Below, piece by piece: positions 8,805 through 17,347 of a DNA stretch of 19,774 bases. Positions within the stretch are counted from its first letter, which is position 1. Every line of letters starts with the position of its first letter. The position numbers and the translations under genes are program-made. Location: assembly GCA_016717145.1 (NCBI GenBank), contig JADKGD010000052.1, forward strand, positions 1-19,774, in the 5' to 3' direction. Source of the stretch: Saprospiraceae bacterium. Lineage in GTDB: Bacteria > Bacteroidota > Bacteroidia > Chitinophagales > Saprospiraceae. The notes under the pieces were generated by a model, which saw only the letters and a program-made list of their open reading frames with translations, made no database searches and was not told where the DNA came from.

Positions 8805-10573
8805 ATGGAAAATCAAAAAGCATTAGAAATTCACTATATGACGATTTTATCCCGCTTATTTGGCAGCATGGATGATGTGCTGCTTAAACAGGTTCTTGAA
8901 AAAGGTAAAATCAAGACGATCGAAACGGGTGAATATTTATTTCAACAGGGTGATAATGACAATTCTCTTTTTATAATACTATCAGGCCGATGCCGCGCTT
9001 TGTTAAAAATAAATGAAGAAATCCAAATGTTAGGGGATATTGCAGAGGGAGAACCTGCAGGTGAGTTCGCATTGTTTACCTCTGAACCCAGAACTGCATC
9101 AGTAGTAGCCATCAGACCATCCGTAGTGTTAGAACTCACTGAATCAGAATATATAGACATCATTACCATTCATCCAACATTTTCAACTAAAATAACAAAT
9201 TTTATCATCCGGCGTTTAAGAAGAAATGAGCTGCAACTTCACCTTCAAATGCCACCTAAAAATATCGCAATTATCAATCTTCAGCCTGATAATGATGGCT
9301 CTGTATGGATGGATGCCATAAAAAATCATTTTGGCAACATGCAAATATCATGTAGTATTACTAACCACGAGGCATATTCAGATAATTCTGAATTATTTGC
9401 TTCTTTTGATTCCTTTGACGGCATTAATTTTCTCGTATGCAGTGAAGATAATTTCGCATGGTCAAAACAATGTGTTCTTTACTCCGACGTGATTATTGTT
9501 GTTTCTGATTTTTATGCTGTCAGTAATCTTTATGATATCGAACAATATCTCGAATTATATAACGATAACATTCTGAATAAAAAAAAGTATCTCGTTTTGA
9601 TACATCCTGAAAATGGACCCGCTCCTCACAAAACCGCTCGATGGTTAGAAAAAAGAAATCCAGATTTACATATTCATTTGAGAAAAAATCACCAGCAAGA
9701 TATACGAAGATTGTCCAGGATAATTACAAATCGTGCAAATGGCATCGTTCTGGGTGGAGGTGGAGCTAAAGGGTTTGCCCATGTTGGAGCCGTACAAGCA
9801 ATGTTAAAAGCAGGCGTAGAAATTGACTTCCTTGGGGGCACAAGTGCCGGCGCATTATATGGGTTAGGAATGGCTTATTGTGATTTTGAGGAAGAAAAGA
9901 TTAACTTCTATCTTAAAAAATCAGTGGAAGGCAAACTGACTTCAAACGATTTAACTATGCCGGCAATTTCTTTTCTGAAAGGCAAAAAATTTACTGAATA
10001 TCTCAAATATATGTTCGGGACCACTTGCATGGAAGACTTATGGATAACCACTTACTGCATCTCAACTAATTACTCAAAAGCTTCACTTAAAATTCATGAA
10101 AGGGGGCAAGCATGGAAACAGATTCTAGCTAGCATTGCTATTCAGGGTGTTTTTCCACCTGTAATTATTGATAAAGAACTGCATGTTGACGGAGGCGTAA
10201 TGGATAATTTACCTATTGAACCTATGTATAGGTATCCGGTCCAAAATATTATCGCTTTGGCACTAAGTAGTTTACATACGAATAAATTAAATATAGAAGA
10301 AGTGCCCTCAGGGTGGGCTTTTTTTTGGGATAAGATTGCCAAAAAGAAGAAGTACAATTTACCTGGTATAAGTTCACTTATGATCAACTCCTGACCTTAA
10401 ATAGCCAGCAAAAACAAGAAAAGAACAAATCAGGAGTGTCTTTATATATTGAATTAAACCTAAAAGGCATAAGTCTTCTGGATGATAGCAAGTGGAAAGA
10501 GATCAAGCAAAAAGGTCATGACCAAATGGTCGACTTTCTAAACAATATAAATGCGAATGAAAAATTCTGGTAA
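8805..10573 (+). CDS. Cyclic-nucleotide-binding patatin-like phospholipase (NTE/RssA type), one late frameshift
   Basis: An N-terminal cyclic-nucleotide-binding domain (about residues 12-130) has GEYLFQQGDNDNSLFIILSG and a full phosphate-binding cassette AGEFALFTSEPRTA, with Glu87 and Arg96 in place. A middle region of about 170 residues shows no clear motif. The patatin domain begins with GGGGAKGFAHVG (residues 317 on, oxyanion loop), has GTSAG with nucleophile Ser347, and Asp462 of VDGGVMDNLP as the second catalytic residue. The domain order matches bacterial relatives of neuropathy target esterase, which hydrolyse lysophospholipids. The frame stops at 10394, but adding one C near 10390 continues as SLTLNSQQKQEKNK and ends with MVDFLNNINANEKFW at 10573, the usual helical tail, for about 589 residues. 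A weak TAnnTTT-like box (8765-8772) lies 33 bases before the ATG. Confidence 0.92.
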
Positions 10574-10608
10574 TAACTGTTTGAAATAAAAGTATGTTTA
10601 AAGGATAT

Positions 10609-10641
10609 GGTCAAGTTGACCTCAGTGTTTTTTATTTTTTT
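10609..10641 (+). terminator. Possible intrinsic terminator after the patatin gene
   Basis: GGTCAAGTTGACC at 10609-10621 is an inverted repeat (4-6 bp stem, short loop) followed by a T-rich stretch at 10628-10641. It lies between the convergent patatin and YitT genes, 36 bases after the repaired stop. The stem is short and seven bases separate it from the T run, so this is tentative. Confidence 0.35.
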
Positions 10642-10656
10642 TAATAATGCCACCGG

Positions 10657-11505
10657 TTACCTCCTTAATACTTTGTACATAAAAAATGCTGCCGGATCAG
10701 CTTCAGAAATAGCTTCTTTGATCCGATGAATTTCAAGTCTTGTCACAATAGTCATAACGATATCACATTCGTATTTGACATCAAAGGAACCAGGAAGGTA
10801 TCCTCTCTCGCCTTTATATACAGAAATAGCTTTATTAAAATCATTTACAATTATGGATTTTACCAATTCATAGTCCCTGGATACTATGGTAAGCGCGGTA
10901 TATTCTTCAAATCCATCTACAACATAATCAGCTGTTTTTGTGGCCGTAAAATATGTCAATATGGAGTACATTGCGGCCTCAAGGCCAAAATAAAACGCTG
11001 CAGTCAAAAAAATTAAGGTATTGATAAAGAGGATAATTTCACTTGTAGTAAATCCAAATTTTTTATTCGTATACTCGGCAATAATTTCAAGCCCGTCAAT
11101 GACGCCACCTCCCTTTATTACAAAACCTACACCTAAACCTATCAGAAATCCACCAAAGATCGCAATCAGAATTTTATCGTGTGTTACAGTTGGGATGTTT
11201 ACAAAATTCATTCCTATAGCCATGATCATAATCGCCATAAAAGCCTGAATAGTAAATGTGGTACCAATTTTTTTATATCCAATATACAAAAATGGAATAT
11301 TGAGCGCCGCCAGAAGATAACTTATATTGATGTGAAATATTTCATGCAATAATATAGAAATCCCTGTCACACCTCCATCAAGAAAATGATTCGGAATCAT
11401 AAAACCTTTTAATGCGATAATAGCAAAGGATATGCCCAGAAATGTATACATCAAAGATGGTATAGAAAAAATACTTTTCCAGTTTATTTCCTTATATGAT
11501 GACAT
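10657..11505 (-). CDS. YitT family membrane protein (DUF161 plus DUF2179)
   Basis: A 282-residue, unbroken gene. About five or six helices (LMYTFLGISFAIIALKGFMI, LIAIFGGFLIGLGVGFVIKG and others) form the YitT membrane domain with its family motifs PNHFLDGGVTGISILLHE and KGGGVIDGLEIIAEY. The last 80 or so residues (EYTALTIVSRDYELVKSII, then YECDIVMTIVTRLEIHRIK and EADPAAFFMYKVLRR) are the soluble DUF2179 regulatory-like domain. The length is typical. Transport of an unknown substrate has been proposed for the family, without firm evidence that I can apply here. The gene ends opposite the patatin gene and is followed upstream by the HD-domain gene on the same strand after 83 bases. Confidence 0.93.
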   Translation of the reverse strand: MSSYKEINWKSIFSIPSLMYTFLGISFAIIALKGFMIPNHFLDGGVTGISILLHEIFHINISYLLAALNIPFLYIGYKKIGTTFTIQAFMAIMIMAIGMNFVNIPTVTHDKILIAIFGGFLIGLGVGFVIKGGGVIDGLEIIAEYTNKKFGFTTSEIILFINTLIFLTAAFYFGLEAAMYSILTYFTATKTADYVVDGFEEYTALTIVSRDYELVKSIIVNDFNKAISVYKGERGYLPGSFDVKYECDIVMTIVTRLEIHRIKEAISEADPAAFFMYKVLRR

Positions 11506-11556
11506 TTATTTTACTTTAATTATATTATTCAACGTGTAAAAGACCCGTAGGTAACT

Positions 11557-11575
11557 ATCAGGATTTTACCCTGAT
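11557..11575. other. Small inverted repeat between the HD and YitT genes
   Basis: ATCAGG and CCTGAT form a perfect 6-bp stem around a seven-base loop, in the 83-base gap between the HD-domain gene stop and the YitT start. There is no T run after it on either strand, so it is not a classical terminator. It could be an operator for YitT or chance. Confidence 0.3.
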
Positions 11576-11588
11576 TGGTTCATTGTCC

Positions 11589-12172
11589 CTATGGCCATCC
11601 CCATTTTTGTTTAATTTGGTTCAGGTGCATTTGTTTAACAGGCTCTCTGAACTTAATTCCAAAAGGCGTAAAATATCGATGATTGCTTAAAAATTTAACT
11701 TGCAGGCGATCCCAACTTTCGTCGTCGATCACTACTTTATATTCCAAAAACTCTTTATACAATGTTTGACCTATCGGATAAAACCGGTTAGTACCCAGAT
11801 AATCAACATCAGCATCGCATAAAATTTGCTCTAGTATTGTCACAGGACTTTGAGGAGCCTGGTGGCATGTATTAAATTACATATGACTTCAATATCCTTA
11901 TCCGTATATGACCATTTTGGCAATAACTCCTTTACATATTTTATACCTTGATCTTCGTGGTTAAAATAATTCCACATAATACCTATATCATGCATCAAAG
12001 CAGCAGTCCTTAATAAATGTGCATCATGAGCTGAAATATGCATTCTTTTGATGTACTTATTGCAAGTTTCCATGACTTCCAAGGTATGATGAATACCATG
12101 ATAAGTCAAATTCTTAGGAATTTCAGTTTTAACTTTATTGAGAATATAATTTTTTAGCTTGCTAATATTCAT
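11589..12172 (-). CDS. HD-domain phosphohydrolase-like protein, one frameshift
   Basis: A metal-dependent HD superfamily protein. The first frame (11840-12172) has NLTYHGIHHTLEVME (first His), AALMHDIGIMWNYFNHED (the HD pair) and VICNLIHATR. The second (11589-11843) starts in the line PQSPVTILEQILCDADVDYLG, which carries the final metal Asp. Together the H-HD-D set is complete. The join is near 11850, where one base is missing; the restored text IHATR-PQSP-ILEQILCDAD follows the usual family pattern. Repaired size is about 193 residues. The closest general class is small single-domain HD hydrolases related to phosphodiesterases; the substrate is not predictable. Start ATG at 12172 follows a candidate promoter. 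Confidence 0.85.
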
Positions 12173-12186
12173 AGCTTAAGTTTCAC

Positions 12187-12221
12187 CAAATATAAAAGAT
12201 TTAAATACATATGTATGCAAA
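12187..12221 (-). promoter_or_regulatory. Candidate promoter for the HD-domain gene, with a palindrome in the spacer
   Basis: On the minus strand TATATTTG (12187-12194) matches the Bacteroidota -7 box exactly, and TTTG lies 23 bases upstream (12218-12221). The ATG is about 15 bases downstream. The 12-base perfect palindrome ATACATATGTAT (12205-12216) sits in the spacer, where an operator would overlap polymerase contacts. Confidence 0.45.
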
Positions 12222-12676
12222 AAGTAAATTAAAAGATCAAAGATAAATATTAGAGATGATAAATGATTACATGATCCCTAAATTGTTTAAATATTTAACC
12301 ATCATTTGTGGCCAAACATTCCATACATTAATATATTTTAGTGTAAAAATTTTAAAAAGTCATATCTGTATTAGCCCCACAGAAATAAATAGAAATGAAT
12401 ATCCAATGAAATGATTTGTAACAAAATCAGGACAATGTCTTTTAGTTAATACAACTTTTATAACTTTTACTCATCTCAAAATCTTCTGTTGCAAGAGAAA
12501 GACTCTCTGATTGAGCCTTAACATTACGACATTGGTAACCTGGATTAAATCAGATAAAAAACAATTTGTCAAATAAGCTACCTCAGATATTTGTATATTT
12601 AACGTGAGTTCGATGCAAAATTTAGAGAATATCTATTATTTATAATTTAATTTGATAGTATTATGAAGTAATAAAA
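12222..12676. other. Gene-free AT-rich stretch left of the insertion sequence
   Basis: No open frame with a recognisable protein and no RNA gene was seen. The only structured item is a 16-base motif at 12600-12615 that recurs inverted at 14257-14272 on the other side of the insertion sequence. Confidence 0.55.
12600..12615 (-). repeat. Left copy of an inverted 16-base motif flanking the insertion sequence
   Basis: Read on the minus strand this is CATCGAACTCACGTTA, identical to 14257-14272 on the plus strand. Both copies are followed by an AT-rich TTAWATWTAC-like stretch. It lies 61 bases outside the left inverted repeat. Its function is unknown; it may be a dispersed regulatory or repeat motif. 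Confidence 0.55.
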
Positions 12677-12701
12677 CCCTGAAAGGCATATGCGTCAACC
12701 T
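12677..12701 (+). repeat. Left terminal inverted repeat of the IS4-type element
   Basis: Starts CCCTGAAAGGCATATGC and continues GTCAACCT. It matches the reverse complement of 14117-14141 at 21 of 25 positions. It overlaps the transposase stop codon. Confidence 0.88.
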
Positions 12702-14029
12702 AAGGAGATATGTTATAAATTAATTGTCCCATATTTTTCCTGTCGTTTCTATTTTCATAGCAACAATACTTTTGCAATTTCAGTACTTCTTCCTTTATGA
12801 ACGTCATATTAATGTTGAGTATGATGTGTTTTAAATATTCGACTATTTTTCTTTTAAATCTCGTGGCAAATTTAAATGGACTCAATATCACCTTTGATTT
12901 TGTAAGTAAAATTTCATTAAAAATATTATAACTGGGTTGAAAAAAGGCCCCCATAAAAATCAAACTCAGATACATCATTATTTCAGGTTTAAGCGGATCC
13001 GGACCTTTTGAAGCTGAAACCACCTTTTCAAAATTAAAATTTGATTTCCAATTTTTGAAAAGCATCTCTATATACCACCTTAGCTTATAGATGTCTATTA
13101 TCTTGGTCAGTTCAAAACCTTCTGCTTCGATATTAGTTATAAATATGTTCCATGAGGTAAGGTACATTGCCAACTTTGATAAAGGTTGATTTTTATGGCG
13201 ACTCTTTTAGACGCACTTAGTTTCTTTTGTGCCTGTAGGCTATCAAGTTTGTAACCAACTATTCTTACCGGCACCTTATGCACCCCAATAAGTACTTGCA
13301 TATCTACCTGGTTAACACCTTGTTTGTCATATGATTTTAATAAATTTTGAATATCTAAATTGCCCCCATCCACTTTAAATATTGCTGTGCCAACCTTTAG
13401 TTTAGATAAAAAAAATATTTCATTCTCAACAAAATACCGAAATGCTGAAAGATTCCAATACCCCAAATCTCTTAAAACTAAATCTCCCTTTTCTACCCGA
13501 TCTTGAATGTCAGTAGAAAAAGTATTATCTGTCACTTTATACGTTCCTAACTTACCGTTTAACCATTGACCACCTTTTAAATCGAAAGTAAACTGAATTC
13601 TTGACATGGTCTTTTTAACAAGGCCATTGCTATTTCCTGAAAAACTTTCAAACAAAGCGTTACATAATTTAATACATGTACTGTCTTCGATGATAACACG
13701 ATTAAATTTGTCAAAAATAGCGTGGTTATACCTTGTATTGTGAAAAATTGCATTCGACAAAACATATTGAACAACCCCTTCTAAAAACGAAAGGCATCTG
13801 ATGGATAACTTTTTATGTATCGCTTGAAAAGATATAATGGTTTCGCTAAAAGTACTATATTTTAACGCCCACTCCTTAATGAATATGATCCTTTAGCCAT
13901 AACAATTATAAATGATGTCAATAAAAGACAAGGGTTGATCTTATAATTACTGCGTTTAATGAATTCTGTTTCAAAAGAAATCGATAAAATCTTTTCGGAA
14001 TCGAAAAATTGATTATTTTTGTCTAACAT
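12700..14029 (-). pseudogene. IS4 family transposase in three frames
   Basis: DDE transposase. The start ATG at 14029 reads MLDKNNQFFDSEKILSISFE, then FIKRSNYKINPCLLLTSF. Near 13877 one base is missing; the restored line KEWALKYSTFSETIISFQAI leads into the frame ending at 13137. That frame holds VIIEDSTCIKL (first Asp) and LVLRDLGYWNLSAF (second Asp). Another break near 13170 leads to LTSWNIFITNIEAEGFELTK and YKLRWYIEMLFKNWK, the Y-(2)-R-(3)-E-(6)-K signature of IS4 with the catalytic Glu. All three DDE residues are thus present across the frames. Repaired size is about 440 residues, normal for the family. Single-base breaks next to short homopolymers could be sequencing errors. Confidence 0.9.
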
Positions 14030-14033
14030 TTTG

Positions 14034-14083
14034 AGAACCTGTTTTATGTTTATTAATATCTAAAGCAAATATAAACAGGTTCT
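14034..14083 (-). promoter_or_regulatory. Hairpin over the transposase ribosome-binding region
   Basis: AGAACCTGTTT (14034-14044) and AAACAGGTTCT (14073-14083) form an 11-bp perfect stem with a 28-base loop. In the transposase mRNA the 3' arm ends four bases before the start codon, so any ribosome-binding sequence (an AGG within AAACAGGTTCTC) would be paired. Comparable leaders in other insertion sequences, such as IS10, block translation from read-through transcripts that enter from outside. The role here is inferred from position. Confidence 0.6.
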
Positions 14084-14116
14084 TTTATATTAAATAATTA
14101 TATATATAAATTTTAT

Positions 14117-14141
14117 AAGTTGACGCATATGCCTGAAAGGG
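14117..14141 (-). repeat. Right terminal inverted repeat of the IS4-type element
   Basis: Read on the minus strand it starts CCCTTTCAGGCATATGC and continues GTCAACTT. It matches the left end at 21 of 25 positions. Confidence 0.88.
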
Positions 14142-14154
14142 TTAAATATTAGTA

Positions 14155-14176
14155 ACCACGGGTGAAAACCCGTGGT
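14155..14176. repeat. Perfect 9-bp hairpin with GAAA loop
   Basis: ACCACGGGT and ACCCGTGGT pair over nine bases around a GAAA tetraloop, 13 bases outside the right end of the insertion sequence. It is GC-rich in an AT-rich setting. On the plus strand it is followed by A-rich, not T-rich, sequence, so it is not a standard terminator. It resembles a REP-like palindrome; family membership cannot be shown from one copy. Confidence 0.6.
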
Positions 14177-14256
14177 AAAAAGAGTCAATAACACATGTTT
14201 TGGCGAGATTTTTGCTTAGAAAATGCAAAAATCATGACAAAATAATGCTAACTATT

Positions 14257-14272
14257 CATCGAACTCACGTTA
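14257..14272 (+). repeat. Right copy of the inverted 16-base motif
   Basis: CATCGAACTCACGTTA, identical to the minus-strand reading of 12600-12615. Here it sits directly before TATATTTA (14271-14278), a near match to the -7 box, 30 bases ahead of the lipoprotein start. It could therefore be an operator next to that gene's promoter. Confidence 0.5.
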
Positions 14273-14307
14273 TATTTACTAATTCTTTAACATCAAAAAA
14301 AAAGAAA

Positions 14308-14754
14308 ATGAAAACACTTAAAATTTTAATGGTAGTATCATTGGTAATTGGAATTTTTTCTTGTAAAAAAGATAGTCCTTTGGATGAAATTATCGGTACA
14401 TGGAAGGCCTCAAAAGTAATCTTTTCGAATTGTACTGATCCAATGGACAACCGAACTTTAACATTTTCAAATGGCTGTTATAATGATGCAATTCAAGAGT
14501 TAAAAATTTGTCTTGAGGCTGTATTCAAATCTGATAATACGTATAGTAGCAAAACGACTTTAACTAAAGGAAGTGACGTTAGCACAGTTATAGAGACGGG
14601 AACATACACGATTACAAGTAGCAATCTTAGTGTGTGTCCACAAGGTGAGCCATGTACTGACAATCCTTATACTTTATCCAGCAAAACAATTAATATTAAA
14701 CAAACGGACAAAGATGCCGGATGTACCAATGATCTTACTTACGTCAAAAGTTAA
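14308..14754 (+). CDS. Small lipocalin-like lipoprotein
   Basis: A 148-residue exported lipoprotein. I start it at the ATG at 14308, since MKTLKILMVVSLVIGIFSCK is a clean lipoprotein signal (basic start, hydrophobic core, IFSC lipobox with Cys19), whereas the frame open upstream of it shows no signal. After the lipobox, KKDSPLDEIIGTWKASKVIF matches the 'iiGtWk' opening of lipocalin-like proteins common in Bacteroidota, followed by strands such as FKSDNTYSSKTTLTKG and TGTYTITSSNLSV. Six Cys residues in the mature part could form disulfides. It is probably anchored in the outer membrane; the ligand is unknown. Its stop overlaps the stop of the convergent cyclase gene within a shared TTAA. Confidence 0.8.
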   Translation: MKTLKILMVVSLVIGIFSCKKDSPLDEIIGTWKASKVIFSNCTDPMDNRTLTFSNGCYNDAIQELKICLEAVFKSDNTYSSKTTLTKGSDVSTVIETGTYTITSSNLSVCPQGEPCTDNPYTLSSKTINIKQTDKDAGCTNDLTYVKS

Positions 14755-14968
14755 CCCAAATCTACAAAATACATATCGATCAGACCTTTGTTTTTTGCTT
14801 CTATTTTCCCCCTGTGAGTACATGAAAAAGATGTAGAAACCAAGGCATATGTAGATTCTGATAAATTTATTTTACCAGGTGAAGATGTTGCTTCCATTCT
14901 CGCCGCAGTATTTACTGTATCACCCCAAATATCGTAAACATATTTATTTACGCCTACTATACCAGCCA

Positions 14969-17347
14969 CTACCGCACCCGTATTAATTCCAATCTAATAT
15001 CAAATTTACATTTATTGACGGGATCTTTAACCCATTTAAGGATATCTATGGCAGTTCTGACAGTTTGATCTGCATGATTATGATTTGCTTGAGGTAAACC
15101 GCATACAGCGAGATAAGCATCACCGATTGTCTTAATTTTTTCCAAACCATTTGCGGCAATGATGTGGTCAAAAGCTTCAAAACAGTGATTCAATTCCTCC
15201 ACCAATGCTTTGGGAGAAAGGTTTTCACTTATTTTTGTAAAGTTTACAAAATCAGTAAACATAACAGTAACATTATTAAATAACCTTGCCTCAGAAGTCC
15301 CGTTTTTCTTAAGTTCATTTGCTATCTCAAGAGGTAAAATATTGAGCAATAAATCATCGGATTTTTTACGCTCATCGTCAGCAAACTTCTTTTGAGTTTC
15401 GAGTTCGGAAGTTCGCTCTTTTACTTTTTCTTCGAGATTTTCATACAATAATGCATTTTCAAGTGCTATGCCGATTTGTCCGGTCAGCATATTTAGAATT
15501 TCCATACGCCTTGGGCTGAATATGCCCTCTATTAAATTATTCTCCAGATAAATCAATCCTATTCTGTTGCCTTTATTTGTCACAGGTATACAGATTGAAG
15601 ACAATACTTTATTGTTAACAATATATGGATCGTGCATATATTTCGGATCGCCAATTGCATTTATAATTGTAACCTGCTCTTGGGTTCGCCAAGCGTATTG
15701 TATCACTGACATCGGAAGTATTTCACTATCTATCACCGGCATGTGTTCATAAATCTTAGTCTGGTCAGGGCCAGAATTCCCTTCTGCCGCAATATACAGT
15801 CTGTTTGCCTTATTCAATATAAGCACTCCATACTGAGCCCCCGAATTCTCTATAATAATATATATCAACCTGCTTAAAAGGTCATCCAGTTTTATCTCGC
15901 CGGCAATGATCTGGGACGCTTTTAGTACAGTATTAAGATCAAGAACAGAATTGCTTGAAACAATAGTTTTTGCCTCAATACCGGTTTGCAAATTAAAAAT
16001 CGAATTATCTCTTTGGTAAGCAAAAATATCAGGATATTTGGCAGCTAATTGCTTGCATTTCCCCTGTGCGCCCCATCTGTCATAAAGTTGCATAGCGTCT
16101 TTCAGATAATGTACACTTTGCTTTTCAAGACCAGCTTTAGTCATCAACCTGGAAGCCCGTTCATTGGCTATGGCTTCTAAATGCAAATATCCATTTGTTT
16201 CAGCTGCTTTTATAGCCTTTTCATATAATTTAATTGGGGTACCCAGTCTTCCACGCATGGTGTCATATTCTGCTTCAAGAATATATAGTTGCTGGCAAAA
16301 ATTCTCAGGACATCCTTTCACCCAATGACGGAACCATTTTAAGCAGGTATTAAAAATTTTATCATACTTTTTCCGGTCGTTATCGCTCATATCATCATAA
16401 CAGGATGATATAATTAGCCCCATATAAAAATACCATTCTGATATAAAGTATTGTCCAAGGATATTAGCCTGATATTTTAAACCTTCTTCCCCCCATTTTA
16501 AACCTTCTTTAAAATCTTCAAAATAAAAATAAAGTGGCAGCTTGGAATTGTAATAGTACGCTATGCTCGTTTGATTGCCAACCTTAATCAGTTCCTCTAC
16601 ATAATTTTTACCATCATACTTTGAATAATTGAGGTCCTCGCTATTTACGGCAATTCCGGCCAACTTATGTACGGTATTCACCCTAGGAACTGCAAAACTC
16701 AATCCTATTTCTGTTTTGGTTCTTTTAAGATAATTGATATGTTCTTTAGTATGATCAAGAACTTCATGAAGAGGCATTCCGCTGGCTGAAATCTTCCAGA
16801 AATAGGTCGATATAGCATACCCTCCAAAATTTTGATCACCATTCATGAAACACTCTTTAAAGACATTGATTAAATCATCCAGCGTATCACGTAAAGGGAT
16901 TCGCCAATGGGCATAAAAGGCATTAAGTGTATAATTTAACTTTGCTTTGATCACAGGAGAACGTGTCAATTTATTTAACTTAATAGTTAAGTCCCATAAT
17001 CTGAAACCTAATTTTGATAGTCCCAATGCAGAATAAGTTAGAGTCGAAATCCCTGCAAAACCCCAGATAGATCCGTCTGTATAGCCATGTTTAAAATGAA
17101 ACCGAATGAGTCTCAAAACTACTATGACCATAAGATTCTGATTTTCCTGATAAGCGCTTGAAGCTATATCGATCATAAACTTATTGACGGCATGTATTTC
17201 AGGATCAGCACATTCTTTGATGGCCGCTAGTTTTTCGTCATTTTTATATTTTGTAGAAAACAAAAAAAGATATTTCATCAACTCCCAAATACTATTGAAT
17301 TTTATTGCCCCTGTTCCTTCAGGAAAATAAATGCCGTAAAGTTTCAT
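14969..17347 (-). CDS. Long open segment of the giant protein: helical repeats, GAF, cyclase core
   Basis: The longest unbroken stretch, 792 residues from an internal Met; the homologous frame continues upstream to about 17493 as EEILKNARTKFEKLR and TAKALQTGRDAM. Residues 1-450 are helical repeats of the AAA-adjacent kind. Residues about 485-632 form a GAF domain (LLSRLIYIIIENSGAQYGVL, then LSSICIPVTNKGNRIGLIYL). A coiled-coil linker (636-668) joins it to the cyclase. Asp699 (FTDF) and Asp743 (IGDAY) are the metal ligands and Lys739 (EKIKT) the adenine-reading residue. The frame breaks near 14990 where one base is missing; the restored text is RIGINTGAVVAGIVGVNKYV. The remaining residues (YDIWGDTVNTAARME: Asp, Asn, Arg) lie in the next frame, 14751-14969. 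Confidence 0.9.
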   Translation of the reverse strand: MKLYGIYFPEGTGAIKFNSIWELMKYLFLFSTKYKNDEKLAAIKECADPEIHAVNKFMIDIASSAYQENQNLMVIVVLRLIRFHFKHGYTDGSIWGFAGISTLTYSALGLSKLGFRLWDLTIKLNKLTRSPVIKAKLNYTLNAFYAHWRIPLRDTLDDLINVFKECFMNGDQNFGGYAISTYFWKISASGMPLHEVLDHTKEHINYLKRTKTEIGLSFAVPRVNTVHKLAGIAVNSEDLNYSKYDGKNYVEELIKVGNQTSIAYYYNSKLPLYFYFEDFKEGLKWGEEGLKYQANILGQYFISEWYFYMGLIISSCYDDMSDNDRKKYDKIFNTCLKWFRHWVKGCPENFCQQLYILEAEYDTMRGRLGTPIKLYEKAIKAAETNGYLHLEAIANERASRLMTKAGLEKQSVHYLKDAMQLYDRWGAQGKCKQLAAKYPDIFAYQRDNSIFNLQTGIEAKTIVSSNSVLDLNTVLKASQIIAGEIKLDDLLSRLIYIIIENSGAQYGVLILNKANRLYIAAEGNSGPDQTKIYEHMPVIDSEILPMSVIQYAWRTQEQVTIINAIGDPKYMHDPYIVNNKVLSSICIPVTNKGNRIGLIYLENNLIEGIFSPRRMEILNMLTGQIGIALENALLYENLEEKVKERTSELETQKKFADDERKKSDDLLLNILPLEIANELKKNGTSEARLFNNVTVMFTDFVNFTKISENLSPKALVEELNHCFEAFDHIIAANGLEKIKTIGDAYLAVCGLPQANHNHADQTVRTAIDILKWVKDPVNKCKFDIRLELIRVR

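Larger units (their letters stand above)
12677..14141 (-). mobile_element. IS4-type insertion sequence, about 1465 bp
   Basis: Two 25-base ends are inverted copies with 21 matches, sharing the 16-base core AGGCATATGCGTCAAC. They bracket one IS4-family transposase on the minus strand, whose stop codon (12700-12702) reaches into the left end. The leader carries a strong hairpin just before the transposase start. The three-base block after CCCT differs between ends (GAA against TTC). I find no clear target-site duplication: the left flank is GTAATAAAA and the right is TTAAATATT. This could mean an old insertion, later rearrangement, or slightly different true ends. As sequenced, the transposase is in three frames, so the copy looks inactive. 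Confidence 0.9.

Noticed and set aside
10726..11248. Plus-strand frames opposite the YitT gene
   Set aside because: They are antisense shadows of a clear, intact YitT reading frame.
12660..14160. Target-site duplication around the insertion sequence
   Set aside because: Flanks GTAATAAAA and TTAAATATT do not match at any tested offset of the ends; the shared AGTAA is too short and displaced.
14155..14176. GAAA hairpin as an intrinsic terminator
   Set aside because: It is not followed by a T run on either strand and there is no gene ending just before it in the right orientation except through the insertion sequence.
14200..14307. Upstream extension of the lipoprotein frame to 14200
   Set aside because: The extra 36 residues would bury the signal peptide, and the ATG at 14308 begins a perfect lipoprotein signal; the region also holds the inverted 16-base motif and a promoter-like box.
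15210..15752. Short plus-strand frames opposite the cyclase and GAF region
   Set aside because: They lie antisense to strongly supported GAF and cyclase motifs and show no motif of their own.
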